Assembly: GCF_000209165.1 (NCBI RefSeq)
Contig: NC_009042.1
Span: 434,001-498,000 of the forward strand
DNA length: 64,000 bases
Origin: Scheffersomyces stipitis CBS 6054
Lineage: Eukaryota > Ascomycota > Pichiomycetes > Serinales > Debaryomycetaceae
Reading direction: 5' to 3'
The notes beneath the pieces are model-generated. The model searched no databases. It was given only the letters and a program-made list of their open reading frames with translations, and was not told the DNA's origin. The translations under genes were made by a program, and so were the position numbers. This document shows positions 1-10,360 of this stretch, one piece after another. Positions within the stretch are counted from its first letter, which is position 1. Every line of letters starts with the position of its first letter.

Positions 1-361
1 TCGTAAAGTTGTTAGTAACTAAGAAAACAACGGCCTCTGGGAGAAGACCAGTGTCTTTCAAGCCTATCAAGATGTCGTCAAGGTACTTAACATTGTCATT
101 TTCAGTTAACAAGTTGTTGGCCCAGCCCGAGATACTCTCGAAATCAATAGAGCTGACAATCTTCGAGAAGTTGATACTGTTCAATAAGTCGTCAACAACG
201 TCACCTATGGCAGACCTCTCTTCAAGCTTGAGGGCTTGGACGACGGTAAGCTCTCTTTCGTAGTTGCCTACTTCCGGTTCAAATACTTGATCGATTTGTG
301 GTTGGGCTGACACCAAAGTGGTGGCAGTGAAAAGCGCTGCTGCAACGGTAGATAATCTCAT
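1..361 (-). CDS. N-terminal part of a secreted protein, cut by the window edge
   Basis: The first 120 codons are visible, read leftward from an ATG at 361-359; the frame is still open at base 1. The start MRLSTVAAALFTATTLVSAQ is a typical signal peptide: one Arg, a hydrophobic run, then a small-x-small site ending near residue 20. The mature part is acidic and Leu/Ile/Asp rich, without a recognisable catalytic motif. It ends in the window with a hydrophobic helix-like stretch (LLPEAVVFLVTNNFT). This is the pattern of the secreted or GPI-anchored wall proteins common in CTG-clade yeasts, but I do not recognise the family, and the C-terminus that would show a GPI signal or Ser/Thr-rich stalk is outside the window. 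Confidence 0.7.
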   Translation of the reverse strand, partial: MRLSTVAAALFTATTLVSAQPQIDQVFEPEVGNYERELTVVQALKLEERSAIGDVVDDLLNSINFSKIVSSIDFESISGWANNLLTENDNVKYLDDILIGLKDTGLLPEAVVFLVTNNFT

Positions 362-1199
362 ATTGGAATATAATAAATAAGAACACTACGTCTTCGTGGA
401 TATTAATGTACAATTCGTAGGAATTAGGGAGTGGAAACGAAGGTATGAAGAAACTGGAACAGTATAAACCAAGAAATTGAAATGCAAGAAAAACATCTGA
501 CAAGTCTTTCAGGCTATCAAGCCGGCAGCTCAAATGTATTTATATTTCAAGTATCGGGCAAAACTTCTCCAAAGAGAGTATCCTTGAGATTTCAGTCAAT
601 AATGTGCCGCATAATTACTATGTTTTGTTCCTTAGAGTTAGTTAAGGATCTCAGCCTAATTTTTCGCAGTCTATTGTTTCTGTACAGTTTTTTTTCATTT
701 CTTGTCCCAAACAGGGAATTTTGTGCAACTTCCCAAAACGGGAATATGGCTTGTCCCACTTCAAGAACAATATGTTCCGTTTGAGAAAGGAGACTCCAAA
801 TAGACCACCAATGCTTTGTAAGTTTAGGCATCTATATGCCAACCTATTTAGGAAATTTTGGCTAAAAGTTTCAAAGTTCAACCTACCTATTGCTGAAGTT
901 GTGGTATATAAGCCCTGCTCATGTGACTAACACACAATTTATCCACTATGGGCTGCAACTTAAGGCTTGTGTAAGCTTTGGTTCGTTGGTTTTCACATTC
1001 AGTACTTGTCATTGAATGTACATTACCTATTACAGAGAATTGATCGATATTTGTTGCTGCAAAGTGGGCGCCTAGGCAATTTCAACTCTATGCTTTTGCC
1101 GACTCTTCGGGCATAAACATACATACTGGGGTAAGAAGGTTCTACAATACAAGGAGTTTGAAGGATGGCTTTGATTTTTGTACACTTGCTTATGTACTT
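362..1199. other. intergenic region, promoter side of the secreted-protein gene
   Basis: This 838-bp span lies between the start of the secreted-protein gene and the stop of RGP1, both on the minus strand, so it should hold the RGP1 terminator and the secreted-protein promoter. TATA-like strings occur near 538-546 and 904-911. The open frames inside are short, overlap each other and show no known motif. No RNA gene seen. Confidence 0.6.
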
Positions 1200-3215
1200 C
1201 TATGGTAGTACGTATAGGGGAAGTCTGAACCTTAACTCTGTGCCAAAGTTATTCGCCCTGAAGGCGTCGATTTTGGTGCGTACAGAATCCGTAGGCACTA
1301 TACTTGAAGTAGTAAGTAGGCTTGCCTCGACATCGGCTGATTCTTCTACAAGTTCAGTTGGGTTGTGGCCGGTGGTTCCGTTCGCCTCGGTCCCATTACC
1401 TTCTTCGTTAACCTCTTCCAGCAATTCTGAGAACTGGTTCAAATTAAACTTGAACACTATGAAGTATTTTAGATCCATGAAACTGGAGCTCTGGAATTGC
1501 TGGGATAAATGTCTGGGTATATTTATCGATCCATTGATCAAAGTTCGCCTCTGTTCTGAATCTGGCAATATGGAATTTGCAAGGGAGGGCATAAATGTAT
1601 TGTACTTGATGTTGCCTGAAACTCGGTAGGTATTCGTAAATGCTTCTGAGTTCTCTTTGCCCTGTGGAGCACTGGAGTGGTTTGTGTGGAAAATTTCATG
1701 AGCTTCCAAATGTGCAATGAACCCCACTACCTTTGTAGAGAGACTATGTTCTTCGGGGTTGATGTCCAAGATGAAGTTTATGTCTTCTCCTACATGATAA
1801 TATGGACGCGATAAACTAATTTGGCAAAGCTGATTATTGTTCACTCTGAGCTGGAACTGAGTCTTCAAATGGCTCGGAAGCTGTGGAACATATTTCCCAT
1901 CTACAGGTACATCATCCACCCAGGACTCTAACGAATGGATACTCTTCTTTCTCTCGTTCGTGGACATTTTTGGCATATTGTACAAATCCGATTTGATCAA
2001 TTTTGAAATGTCTTCGAAGAATGCCTCTCTGGTTTCAAGAGACTCTGAAACATTACCCACTACGGGTGGTTCTATGGCTTCTTCTTCCTCTATGACCTCT
2101 ACTTGCCAATTCTTATCTATCTTACTTTTCGATTCGAAGTAGTCCCGTTGCATGTATCTCTCGTTCGAACCTATTCTCTCGCCCTTGATGCTAAGCGGAA
2201 AGTAAATGGAACGCGAATCCATACTGGATCCAGAACTTTGCAGAAGACTTACAATTAGAGAGTACTTGATGCTGACCAATCCCTGGTCACAAACTGGTCC
2301 GGTCAGCCTGGCATTGTATGTGGGAGGTAAGTCGGTCGATCTGGGGAACTTAATATGGAATGTCTTTGTCGACTTTGGTGGGATATGTAAGTCTGTGAAA
2401 AGAAGTGATTGCGAAGTAGAATAGAATGGTATGATGGAGTCTGACAACTCCTTGACAGGTATCTTGATCTCAGCAGTACCGTCAAGATCTGCATTTTGAT
2501 TGAAATTGGGAGGTCCCCGAGAATTGAAAGGGTACAAAAGATCGTGGACGTAGTACAAAGCCTTTTCGTCTATCCAGTGATTAGAAGACTTTCCATGCTC
2601 TACAATTAAATCACTGACCCCACCCAATTTTCCACCAACAACTAGTGGATGAGCCAAATTTTCTTTTATATAGGGTACTTGGTCCAATTTCTCTGCTTTT
2701 TCATCTTCATACTGGCCGTCTTCTCCATCGGCATCTTTATAGTTGTAGATGTAATCCTTATTCTCCCACCAGTGGGCACTTTTGCCAGAATCAATGGCCG
2801 AAGTTGAACTATTAAGCCCAAACTTGTAATTAAGCACTACATAGCCAACCACCTGGATATATCCAAGAAATATAGTCAAGTCCTCATTCTCACTAGACGT
2901 CCTGTTAACTAACAATCGTGAGTCGGAACTATTTGAGTTTGTGCCAAAAAAGCCTCCAAACCAGCCAGAGTCGTTTGATTCAGTCTGACGCAATGATGAC
3001 TCATCAGTTTCATTGACAGTAATGCCTCTTTCATCAACGTTGTGGAAACTGATTAAACATTCACATGTTGTTGACTCCTGGATAGTCTGATCGGGCTGCG
3101 AATCCTCAATAAACGTGAGAGAAACTGATAGTGACTCATTCACCTTCTTGACATACTCGGGTTTGACATACTCGTGGAACTTGTCGATGCTATGTCTCAA
3201 CGAGCTGCTTGTCAT
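1200..3215 (-). CDS. RGP1: Rgp1-like subunit of the Ric1-Rgp1 Ypt6 exchange factor
   Basis: The product is 671 residues from the ATG at 3215, close to the roughly 660 of Saccharomyces Rgp1. The open frame continues 32 codons upstream but only from GTG codons, so the ATG is chosen. The visible family signature is the arrestin-like C-terminal half, with FHIKFPRSTDLPPTYNARL followed by a beta strand with IKYSLIVSLLQ (an LPPS/T-y-x-G-x-x-x-x-x-Y-S-L-x-V type motif), and a long Asp/Glu-rich loop (KDADGEDGQYEDEKAEK). Known for the family: Rgp1 with Ric1 activates the Rab GTPase Ypt6 at the Golgi for retrograde traffic. Ric1 is not in this window. The assignment rests on fold pattern and recollection, not alignment. 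Confidence 0.75.
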   Translation of the reverse strand: MTSSSLRHSIDKFHEYVKPEYVKKVNESLSVSLTFIEDSQPDQTIQESTTCECLISFHNVDERGITVNETDESSLRQTESNDSGWFGGFFGTNSNSSDSRLLVNRTSSENEDLTIFLGYIQVVGYVVLNYKFGLNSSTSAIDSGKSAHWWENKDYIYNYKDADGEDGQYEDEKAEKLDQVPYIKENLAHPLVVGGKLGGVSDLIVEHGKSSNHWIDEKALYYVHDLLYPFNSRGPPNFNQNADLDGTAEIKIPVKELSDSIIPFYSTSQSLLFTDLHIPPKSTKTFHIKFPRSTDLPPTYNARLTGPVCDQGLVSIKYSLIVSLLQSSGSSMDSRSIYFPLSIKGERIGSNERYMQRDYFESKSKIDKNWQVEVIEEEEAIEPPVVGNVSESLETREAFFEDISKLIKSDLYNMPKMSTNERKKSIHSLESWVDDVPVDGKYVPQLPSHLKTQFQLRVNNNQLCQISLSRPYYHVGEDINFILDINPEEHSLSTKVVGFIAHLEAHEIFHTNHSSAPQGKENSEAFTNTYRVSGNIKYNTFMPSLANSILPDSEQRRTLINGSINIPRHLSQQFQSSSFMDLKYFIVFKFNLNQFSELLEEVNEEGNGTEANGTTGHNPTELVEESADVEASLLTTSSIVPTDSVRTKIDAFRANNFGTELRFRLPLYVLP

Positions 3216-3507
3216 GTTGTAGGGATGACAATCGCAAATAGCAGGGAACAGTTTTTCAATATTCAAAATATCTAATATATTACGTACTTTTTTCCGCACC
3301 AAGTTGCACACTCTCTAGTAAAAATCAATTATAGAAATAGTATATCCAAACTACACCATTAAGTCAATTCTTTTCTAGAAGAGAGTCCTCTATCAATGAT
3401 GTGATTTTCTGTATATTGTATCTACAATAGTCATAATGTTCGCTATCTCTCTACAAGATCGCGAACAGCTAAATTTAATATGGTACAATTGAATAATTAT
3501 GTCTTCT

Positions 3508-4665
3508 CTATTCTACTTGCTGTTCCTGGGGTTGTTGTGGGGCCTGAATGCCGTCCTGCTGAATATGGGCTATTTCTTCTTGAGTTACACTCTGACCAGC
3601 TTCTTCTCCTACACCACCTATCTGGTGAAAATCTAGAATCTCGCTGTACATCATCACTCTCCATGTGTCTACAGGCAAGTCAGCATCGTTGAAACTCCAG
3701 TCAAACTTGGTTTCACAAATAGGCTCATCGGTAGGATCATGGTAAGGTTCCATGTATGGATGAGTTAAAGCGGAAGCAGCACTAATTCTCTTCTTGGGGT
3801 CAAAAATAAGCATCTTGGCTAACAAGTCAATAGCTTCTGGCTCTACATGGGTACATTGTGCGAATCTTTCATTGAACGGAATAGGATCTCTGTGGGGCAA
3901 CGATTGTACGAATCTGAGGGTGTTTTCAGAACAAATGGTATCAATGACGTCTGGTGGAGGCGATCCCAATAATTCCGTGATGATAGAGAACTGGTGGACG
4001 TGGTCTTTGCCCGGAAACAATGGCTTTCCTTCGATCATCTCTGCCAAAATACAGCCCACAGACCATAAATCGACTTCGGTGTCGTACTTCTGCCACGTCA
4101 ACATGATTTCCGGTGCACGGTAATATCTTGTAGACACATATCCGGTCATCTGAGGATCCTGGATTCTGGCCAAGCCAAAGTCACAGATCTTCAAGTCACA
4201 GTTTTCATTGATCAAGATGTTCGAAGGCTTCAAATCACGATGAATCACACCGGCCGAATGGATATACTTCAACCCCCGCAAGATCTGGTAGGTAAAGTAT
4301 TGAATGAACTGCTTTTCCAACGGTCTCGACGTCAACAACCGGTGTAAGTCTGTTCCTTGTAACTCGTTGACGAAGTAGATGTCTTCAAGCGGCGATAAGA
4401 AGATGTCGTCCAACGTGATCAAGTTCTCGTGCTTCAAGTGTTTCAACAACTTCAACTCTCTATAAGTTCTCTTGGCCAACACCGATGTCAGAAACGGCTT
4501 CATGATCTTCTTGACGGCGACGTTCTGGCCCGTCAACTTGTCCACTGCAGAACACACCAAACCAAATGCTCCCATGCCCACGGGGTTCAAGTCGGTGTAT
4601 CTGTTGGTTATTTCAAAGACCGTGCCAAAGATTTGGGTTCTTGTGAATTCTCCGTCCGATGACAT
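3508..4665 (-). CDS. HOG1: Hog1 stress-activated MAP kinase (p38 family)
   Basis: A 385-residue Ser/Thr kinase. Seen: Gly-rich loop GMGAFG (30-35), catalytic Lys in VAVKK (52), HRDLKPSN (142-149), DFG (162-164), and the activation motif T174-G175-Y176, which is TGY as in p38/Hog1 rather than TEY. After the kinase core comes [16 protein letters not shown], the acidic common-docking and Pbs2-binding region typical of Hog1, then a Gln-rich tail (QQPQEQQ). Known: Hog1 is phosphorylated on T and Y by Pbs2 under hyperosmotic and oxidative stress and moves to the nucleus. The start ATG at 4665 matches the family N-terminus. The upstream DNA is an unusual TAG/TAT-rich tract. Identity is very secure. 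Confidence 0.97.
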   Translation of the reverse strand: MSSDGEFTRTQIFGTVFEITNRYTDLNPVGMGAFGLVCSAVDKLTGQNVAVKKIMKPFLTSVLAKRTYRELKLLKHLKHENLITLDDIFLSPLEDIYFVNELQGTDLHRLLTSRPLEKQFIQYFTYQILRGLKYIHSAGVIHRDLKPSNILINENCDLKICDFGLARIQDPQMTGYVSTRYYRAPEIMLTWQKYDTEVDLWSVGCILAEMIEGKPLFPGKDHVHQFSIITELLGSPPPDVIDTICSENTLRFVQSLPHRDPIPFNERFAQCTHVEPEAIDLLAKMLIFDPKKRISAASALTHPYMEPYHDPTDEPICETKFDWSFNDADLPVDTWRVMMYSEILDFHQIGGVGEEAGQSVTQEEIAHIQQDGIQAPQQPQEQQVE

Positions 4666-5581
4666 GTCGATATAATAGTATTAATAGTACAATAGTATAA
4701 CTAGTTAGTATTATGTGGTAGTAGAAATATCAAGACTATTAATAGTAGCAGTACTATTTATTGATATTGAGTAATGGTAACAGTATTAGTAGTAGTAGCA
4801 ATAGATTATCAAGACTATGTGCTTTGTTCCAGATCTATTTGAAATTGTCGTTTTCCAGCCACTTGGAACTGTTGTGAGACAATAGTCTGGAGGAGAAGAG
4901 ATGGAGAATGAAAAATTCGCCAATCAAAAGTAGAAAAGATCACACACGTCTTTTCGAGTGGTATTACGTTGCTATAACTGGTTTGCCTAAGAAAATGGAT
5001 GATCTCAATCAAAACTGATGGTCTTCCCCTTTTTCGTTGGAAGCAACAGTGGGATTTATTGTGCTATTTTCAGGAATGACTGGATAAGGAGTTCCCCGGT
5101 GGAGGAATTGTGTGCAGGCAGTATTCCAAGCTCTCCACTGGCTAGTATTACTGATTTACGAATTACGATTTACGATACTGGGATGGGCCTGGAGCGACAG
5201 ATGGTTATCGAACTAGCATGATTTCAATAGAATTGTTTTCTGAAGGAAACTAGAAACATTGGTTGTTCGAGGTATGTTTGAAAGGTGTTTTATCGTAAAT
5301 TTGCTATGTAATAGTGTAAGTAGAACTTACTGAAACAATTTTCCACCCTGCAGTGTAGCCAAGGCAATACCAAAAGAAGTATTTGTTCGAAATACCATCT
5401 AGACGGTCTCTCGGGCCGATTATATTGTGAGCCTCTATGGTTTCTCAGAGATTGTAAGCTCTGTTCAGATGTGTGGAATTAGAAATTGCTTACAGATATG
5501 CGTGTACCGATTAGGAAATATTCCTGATAATATCGGTTTTGGAGTCGGTCTTATCAGATTAATAAAAAAGTAGGCTATGAC

Positions 5582-5883
5582 TGTTGGCAGCGAATCTATG
5601 GGATCATTGGACCATGTGGCTAGTCAAAATGACGTACTCAGATGATATAAGGGAATTAGAGCGTTGCTGTTATGTTCTGCTCAAAGGGGTTTGTTATACA
5701 AATCAGCCTAGAGTAGTTAGGAGCAAATCTATTTATATAACAAATATTGCTTTACAGCATGTTTCCTCTTATTGGATGAAAAGAGACATTGAGGTATTTG
5801 GGTGTGTGAAGATTGCAACTATCTAAACTCTGGTATTTAGATCAATTCTAACTGTAAATATATATTGTAAATGAAATTCAACA
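5582..5883. mobile_element. possible solo LTR (weak)
   Basis: This 302-bp piece starts TGTTGG and ends TTCAACA, the terminal form usual for Ty1/copia- and Ty5-type LTRs, and contains a TATA-like string (TATTTATATAAC) in its second half and A-rich sequence near the end. It sits in a long gene-free span. Against it: the five bases before (ATGAC) and after (AATTT) do not match, so no target-site duplication is visible, and there is no second copy in the window. It could be chance. Confidence 0.25.
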
Positions 5884-6344
5884 AATTTGTAGAAAAAGTT
5901 GACAAATATCCCTATTTCAGACCTCACACGGCTCCTTTCGAAAATACCATTTCCATGAAATCCTTATAATTTGCTCTTGAATTTCACACTTCTTTTGCTT
6001 CATTTCCTTCTTATTTTCGTCATAGGCTATAATCATGTTAAGATTTTAATTGAAACGAAGAGTTGTACAAATTATTTTTTCACTTTTCGCAACCACCAGA
6101 GAATAACGCAAATATATAGCCGCGCCATAGAAGTCAAAATCAGACAACACCCGAATAACTCTGACGATTTTCCATCAAAAAGGAGCAAGTTTCTCCACAT
6201 TTTCTTTTACAGAAAGCTGTGGAATGAACATACTTAACTTCGGAATTTTGGCTACATCTCCTTGGCTTTTCCAGACGCCAGAGCTTCTATGCTGTTCTCC
6301 ATTTCTGTGACTTGCGAAAAAGAAAAGTTCCCCACTGCATAAAC

Positions 6345-6373
6345 TTTGCGCCATAACGTTCATTTGCGCCATA
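6345..6373. repeat. direct repeat TTTGCGCCATA x2, possible operator
   Basis: The 11-mer TTTGCGCCATA occurs at 6345-6355 and 6363-6373, 18 bp apart, and its core GCGCCATA recurs at 6122-6129. All three copies are in the same orientation upstream of the AVT-type transporter, the nearest about 375 bp before its ATG. This looks like a cluster of binding sites; the factor is unknown. Confidence 0.4.
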
Positions 6374-6747
6374 CCAATTTGTATTTCTGATTAGTTATCC
6401 TTCTTCTGAATTGTGGAAATTTCTATACAATTCTTCTTTACCTTCTAGTATAAGGAGAGTGGAAAAGACTATAACAAGATCCAAATATACTTGTTGTCTT
6501 TTACTGTGTGAAACATTTCACGTTTGCGCTGCTGATTTACCCGTACTTGACAAGTCATCAGATATCCTATAGACACAGCAGACATAACATAATAGCAAAC
6601 CAAGAATTTGTATAAGCCTATATCATCTTGCACTATCTATCCCATTCCTATACTTATAGCTGTCCAGACCATTGACATCTAATAGACATATCGTAGACAA
6701 CACAGACACATAACATCCCTTGAGATTAACACAAATATCATAATAAA

Positions 6748-8097
6748 ATGCCCTCCGTCGACCAAGGTGCTTCCACCATATCATCTTCCATTTCATTGGT
6801 GAAAACCATCATTGGAGCAGGCTTGCTTTCAATGCCTCTCGCATTTTCCACTGATGGTCTTGTTGCGGGAGTTCTCATTATTCTCCTAGCAGCCTTCACA
6901 TCAGGCTACGGGCTCTTTCTTCAAGCCTACACCTCCAAATACGTACCAACAGGACATGCTACTTTTTTCAACTTGTGTTCGGTGACTTACCCCAGTTTGT
7001 CTGTAGTGTTTGACATTGCTATTGCCGTTCAATGTTTTGGCTGCGCCTTGTCGTACTTGGTTTTAATCGGAGACATAACCCCAACCATCGTCACTTACGT
7101 TCCTTATATAGACCCAGGCAACTACAGAACATTCTGGATCTTGGTTTCGACACTTGTGTGTGTTCCCCTTTCGTTTCTCAAGAACTTAGACTCGTTGAAG
7201 TACACCTCTGTGCTCGGATTGGTGGCTATTCTCTATATGTCGATTCTTGTCGTCAGCCACTTCTTCATTGGTGATGTTCCTCAAGAACTCAAGGGCAATA
7301 TTACCTTGATGCCTCCCAATGTTTCTGGTGTGTTCAGTACGTTTTCGATTATCGTGTTTGCTTTCACTGGCCACCAGAACATGTTTTCCATCGTAAATGA
7401 AGCCGGAGATAAGTCGTTGTCCAGTCTTACACGTCTTGTAAATAACGCCATTCTCATCTCATCGGGTTTCTTCATCTTAGTCGGTATCACCGGATATCTT
7501 ACATTTGGTGATAACGTAAATGGTAACGTAATTTTGCTGTACGCTGATGGATGGACTACTGCCTTGGGACGATTCTGTATTGTCTTCATGGTGATCTTCT
7601 CATTCCCCTTGATGATCCACCCAGCTAGAATCTCTGTTAACAACATATTCTACTGGACCAAAATTAACGTATTTCATGGTCATGAAGACATAAATGCTAC
7701 TCTTACAACTTCTGCTACAGAGAGCTCTACCTTGTTAGGCAGTGACCCCAGCCAAGAATCGTTGGAGACAGCGGCTGCAAAGAAAGAATCTCACATTGTG
7801 CCGTTCTCTCACAAAACTTTTGTTGTTATCACTACCATCTTGTTGTTTGCCGGTTACACACTTGCCATTAGTATCACATCGTTTGCGTTGGTGTTGGCCA
7901 TTGTAGGAGCCACTGGATCGACGGCCATCTCGTTTATTTTGCCAGGTTTGTTCGGTTACAAGTTGATTGGCTCTGAGCTGGACGACCCTAGCATTCTTGA
8001 GACTGTTTTCAAGAACCTTTCTTTGGCTTTGACCATATGGGGCTTTGTGGTGATGGTGTTGTGTTTGTACACCAGCTTATTCTTGAACCAGGTTTAG
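6748..8097 (+). CDS. AVT5/AVT6/AVT7-type vacuolar amino acid transporter
   Basis: A 449-residue membrane protein of the amino acid/auxin permease (SLC32/36/38-like) superfamily. Transmembrane helix 1 begins almost at once with SSISLVKTIIGAGLLSMPLAF, where the broken-helix IGAGLLSMP motif is the family hallmark. About eleven hydrophobic segments follow, with one hydrophilic loop (about residues 310-350, rich in Ser, Thr and Glu) before the last three. The short N-terminus sets it apart from AVT1/3/4, which carry long cytosolic tails; the length equals that of Saccharomyces Avt6. Known: Avt6 and Avt7 export acidic or neutral amino acids from the vacuole. Which paralogue it is cannot be decided from sequence alone. 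One in-frame CTG (GSE-CTG-DD, near residue 411) should be read as Ser. Confidence 0.88.
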   Translation: MPSVDQGASTISSSISLVKTIIGAGLLSMPLAFSTDGLVAGVLIILLAAFTSGYGLFLQAYTSKYVPTGHATFFNLCSVTYPSLSVVFDIAIAVQCFGCALSYLVLIGDITPTIVTYVPYIDPGNYRTFWILVSTLVCVPLSFLKNLDSLKYTSVLGLVAILYMSILVVSHFFIGDVPQELKGNITLMPPNVSGVFSTFSIIVFAFTGHQNMFSIVNEAGDKSLSSLTRLVNNAILISSGFFILVGITGYLTFGDNVNGNVILLYADGWTTALGRFCIVFMVIFSFPLMIHPARISVNNIFYWTKINVFHGHEDINATLTTSATESSTLLGSDPSQESLETAAAKKESHIVPFSHKTFVVITTILLFAGYTLAISITSFALVLAIVGATGSTAISFILPGLFGYKLIGSELDDPSILETVFKNLSLALTIWGFVVMVLCLYTSLFLNQV

Positions 8098-8503
8098 AAA
8101 TGAGGGAGGCTACTTACTGAAAGACAGAAAACACAGAAGAAGAGACAAAAGAATCTACAGACAGAAGACTAGAAGCCTTAGGGGTTTACAGTTTAGATTG
8201 ATTGGTTCAATAAAATTCACCAGGCCAATTGAACGAACGCCGAGACTACAGTACATATAATATTTTTATATATGGGACCCATATAAATAGTATGAATTGG
8301 CGATTCTAAACCAGCAATATCGTAAATAGAGCTTAGGAATTCTTAAAGTCGTCTAATATTTATCTGAGAAATCTACTCACTGAAAATATTGACGTGCTAA
8401 AAAATAATCTCCACAAAATCAAATAAATCACTACTTCTAAAACTAAAACATCTATAATTATTTCTTCCAGCTTCTTTCCCTTTCTTTTTCTTCTCTAAAT
8501 CCA
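8098..8503. other. intergenic region between the AVT and PITH genes
   Basis: A 406-bp tandem spacer. It contains a near-perfect palindrome, ATATGGG-A-CCCATAT at 8270-8284, extended by T/A-rich flanks, which could form a short hairpin in the AVT 3' region or be a symmetric protein site. The last 50 bp before the PITH gene is C/T-rich (TTCTTCCAGCTTCTTTCCC), like a yeast transcription start zone. Nothing else seen. Confidence 0.5.
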
Positions 8504-9268
8504 ATGTCGTGTGAGCAAGAGCATTTCCACTCTCACAGCCATGGTGGACATGATGGAGATGATGATGGCCACAGTCACAGCCACAGCCATGGTGATGATG
8601 GTCACCAGCACATTGCTCCTATTCCAACAAACGCTTCGCAATCGTTGCTTTCCAAGATAGACACCACTAAAGTAACAGCTTTGAACATGGCAAATCCTCC
8701 TGACGAGGCTGCTAAGTTGTTCAGACGCCCGGAAGAAAGATACCGCTTGAAACCAGTTGTCAAGTCCGACTGCGACGCTCAACTTATCATCAATATACCC
8801 TTTCTCAATGCTTCAGCTAAGATATTCTCCTTGATCTTGAGAACTAACGGTGACAAATTCTGTCCGAAAACCATAAAACTTTTCAAGAACGATTCGAATA
8901 TCGACTTCGACAACGTCGAGACAAAAAAGCCGACATTTGTCATAACTCATCCTCGCATCGGAGTGTTGTACAACGACGACGGAAATGAAGAAATCCCGGA
9001 ATCTGTAGAAAATGACAACGAGTTTGTAGAGCATTACTTGCCACGTCACATCTTCACGGGAGTCCAGCAGTTGTCAGTGTTTATTGAAAACATCTACGAT
9101 GAAGACGAAGAAGAGGAGAGCCATTTGCATTATATAGAGCTCAGAGGTGAGTACACTGAATTGAACAGAGAGCCAGTGATTACTTTGTACGAGCTGGCAG
9201 CAAACCCTGCCGATCACAAAAACTTGACAAAAGTCGAGTACTCCAATGGATTTGAATTTGGAAGTTAG
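8504..9268 (+). CDS. PITH-domain protein
   Basis: A 254-residue acidic protein. The N-terminus is a His-rich tail (HFHSHSHGGHDGDDDGHSHSHSHG), a likely metal-binding low-complexity stretch also known at the start of human PITHD1. The rest is a PITH (DUF1000) beta-sandwich: ADQLIINIPFLNASAKI-like strands, ILRTNGDKFCPKTIKLFKN, FVEHYLPRHIFTGVQQLSVFI and the closing LHYIELRGEY. The PITH domain binds the 26S proteasome in thioredoxin-like TXNL1; here there is no thioredoxin domain, so this is the stand-alone form. Role in yeast is not known to me. The ATG at 8504 gives the expected His-rich start. It is followed by a long gene-free span that includes the GPM1 promoter. Confidence 0.88.
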   Translation: MSCEQEHFHSHSHGGHDGDDDGHSHSHSHGDDGHQHIAPIPTNASQSLLSKIDTTKVTALNMANPPDEAAKLFRRPEERYRLKPVVKSDCDAQLIINIPFLNASAKIFSLILRTNGDKFCPKTIKLFKNDSNIDFDNVETKKPTFVITHPRIGVLYNDDGNEEIPESVENDNEFVEHYLPRHIFTGVQQLSVFIENIYDEDEEEESHLHYIELRGEYTELNREPVITLYELAANPADHKNLTKVEYSNGFEFGS

Positions 9269-10215
9269 AAATATAAAGACAGACAAAATTGACAGATGGC
9301 ACTCTCAAAATGATGCTAGTCATCTACAAGCAAGAGGTCAAAGATTACAATTCAAACAAGATTAAGATTATGAAATGTGTTGATGAAGCACATATATTCA
9401 GACAATCAGAAGACAACGAAATCTTCTTGACATGGCATCGAAACAAATATCCCACATAAGTAGAAAGTTCTATGCGTGTATGGTTCATTTTGCAATTGTG
9501 ATGTATGCGGGACGTCGTCTCTACTGGTAATGACGAAACGATCTCCTGATTTCACGGTGTGTCAAATGACGCGAAGAAGTCCCGGTTAGCTCCTGATGAT
9601 ACTGTTACGAGCTGCCCTGGGAACTACACACGCTATGAAGAAGTGGAAGAAGGTTAGCACAAAACGGTTAAGAGAGATACGACGGAAACATGAAGCACTC
9701 TATATTATTAAACGAAGACGTAGAGAATGTATAGGCATCTGAATGTTATGATCTTCTGACAATATGAGATTGCAAAGAACAATGTGAGAGTCTGTGCTCG
9801 TATGGAGAAACGACATACTCTAAACTACATTAAAATTAGATGCTATTTAACAATGCGGTAACTTAAATGAACAGTTTAGTTCCGTCAGAAAGATGATCGT
9901 AGGTGTTGAGTAATCGATTAGTTAAGCAACAATTGAGCTTAATCTGTGCTAATCTGGACTAAAATCTATGATAATAGATTCCAGCGAAGTTATAATCATG
10001 CTAGAGTGAAAAATTCAGATTAAGTGGTGCGATTGAACTGAGATGTTATATGGTAGGAGATACGATTGAGCAAGTGAGCACCGAAATGTGCCAATTGACA
10101 GAATGGGCCAAAATACGAAAGCACATTGCCCTGATTCTTTACCTGATAGAATATTAAGCATCACCACCACATCCTCTCTGCCATCATACCACTATATTCA
10201 TCTATTATCCATTAT

Positions 10216-10221
10216 CACGTG
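10216..10221. promoter_or_regulatory. E-box CACGTG upstream of GPM1
   Basis: A perfect CACGTG within ATTATCACGTGCTTCG, 201 bp before the GPM1 ATG. This is a plausible distance for an upstream activating site, and bHLH control of glycolysis is known in CTG-clade yeasts; the link to this site is inference. Confidence 0.4.
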
Positions 10222-10360
10222 CTTCGTCCCAGAGAAGTCCGAAGTCCCGAAATTCCTCTGGTGATGCGCACTTTCTCAGTTCCGGGAGAAACGAGGGTGC
10301 GATTCGACGATTTCCACCACAGTTATAGGATGATTTAATCTTGTTCACTTTTCCAAAACT

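Larger units (their letters stand above)
4666..6747. other. 2.1-kb divergent intergenic region between HOG1 and the AVT gene
   Basis: It holds both promoters. Next to HOG1, 4669-4815 is simple TA/TAG-rich sequence in which the 11-mer ATCAAGACTAT occurs twice (4729 and 4808). The middle contains a possible solo LTR (5582-5883, listed separately). Three copies of GCGCCATA lie at 6122, 6348 and 6366. The last 200 bp before the AVT start is A/C-rich leader-like DNA. The open frames here (up to about 88 codons) show no known domain and mostly start at non-ATG codons. Confidence 0.6.

Noticed and set aside
3216..3311. N-terminal extension of RGP1 by 32 codons
   Set aside because: The extension opens with GTG, not ATG; the first ATG in frame is at 3215 and gives a protein of the usual length.
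4700..4712. TACTAAC on the minus strand before HOG1, as sign of a leader intron
   Set aside because: The only AG between it and the ATG is three bases away, too close for a 3' splice site; the string arises in simple TA/TAG sequence.
5584..5826. 80-codon frame between HOG1 and the AVT gene
   Set aside because: Opens at a non-ATG codon, lies inside the LTR-like piece and resembles no known protein.
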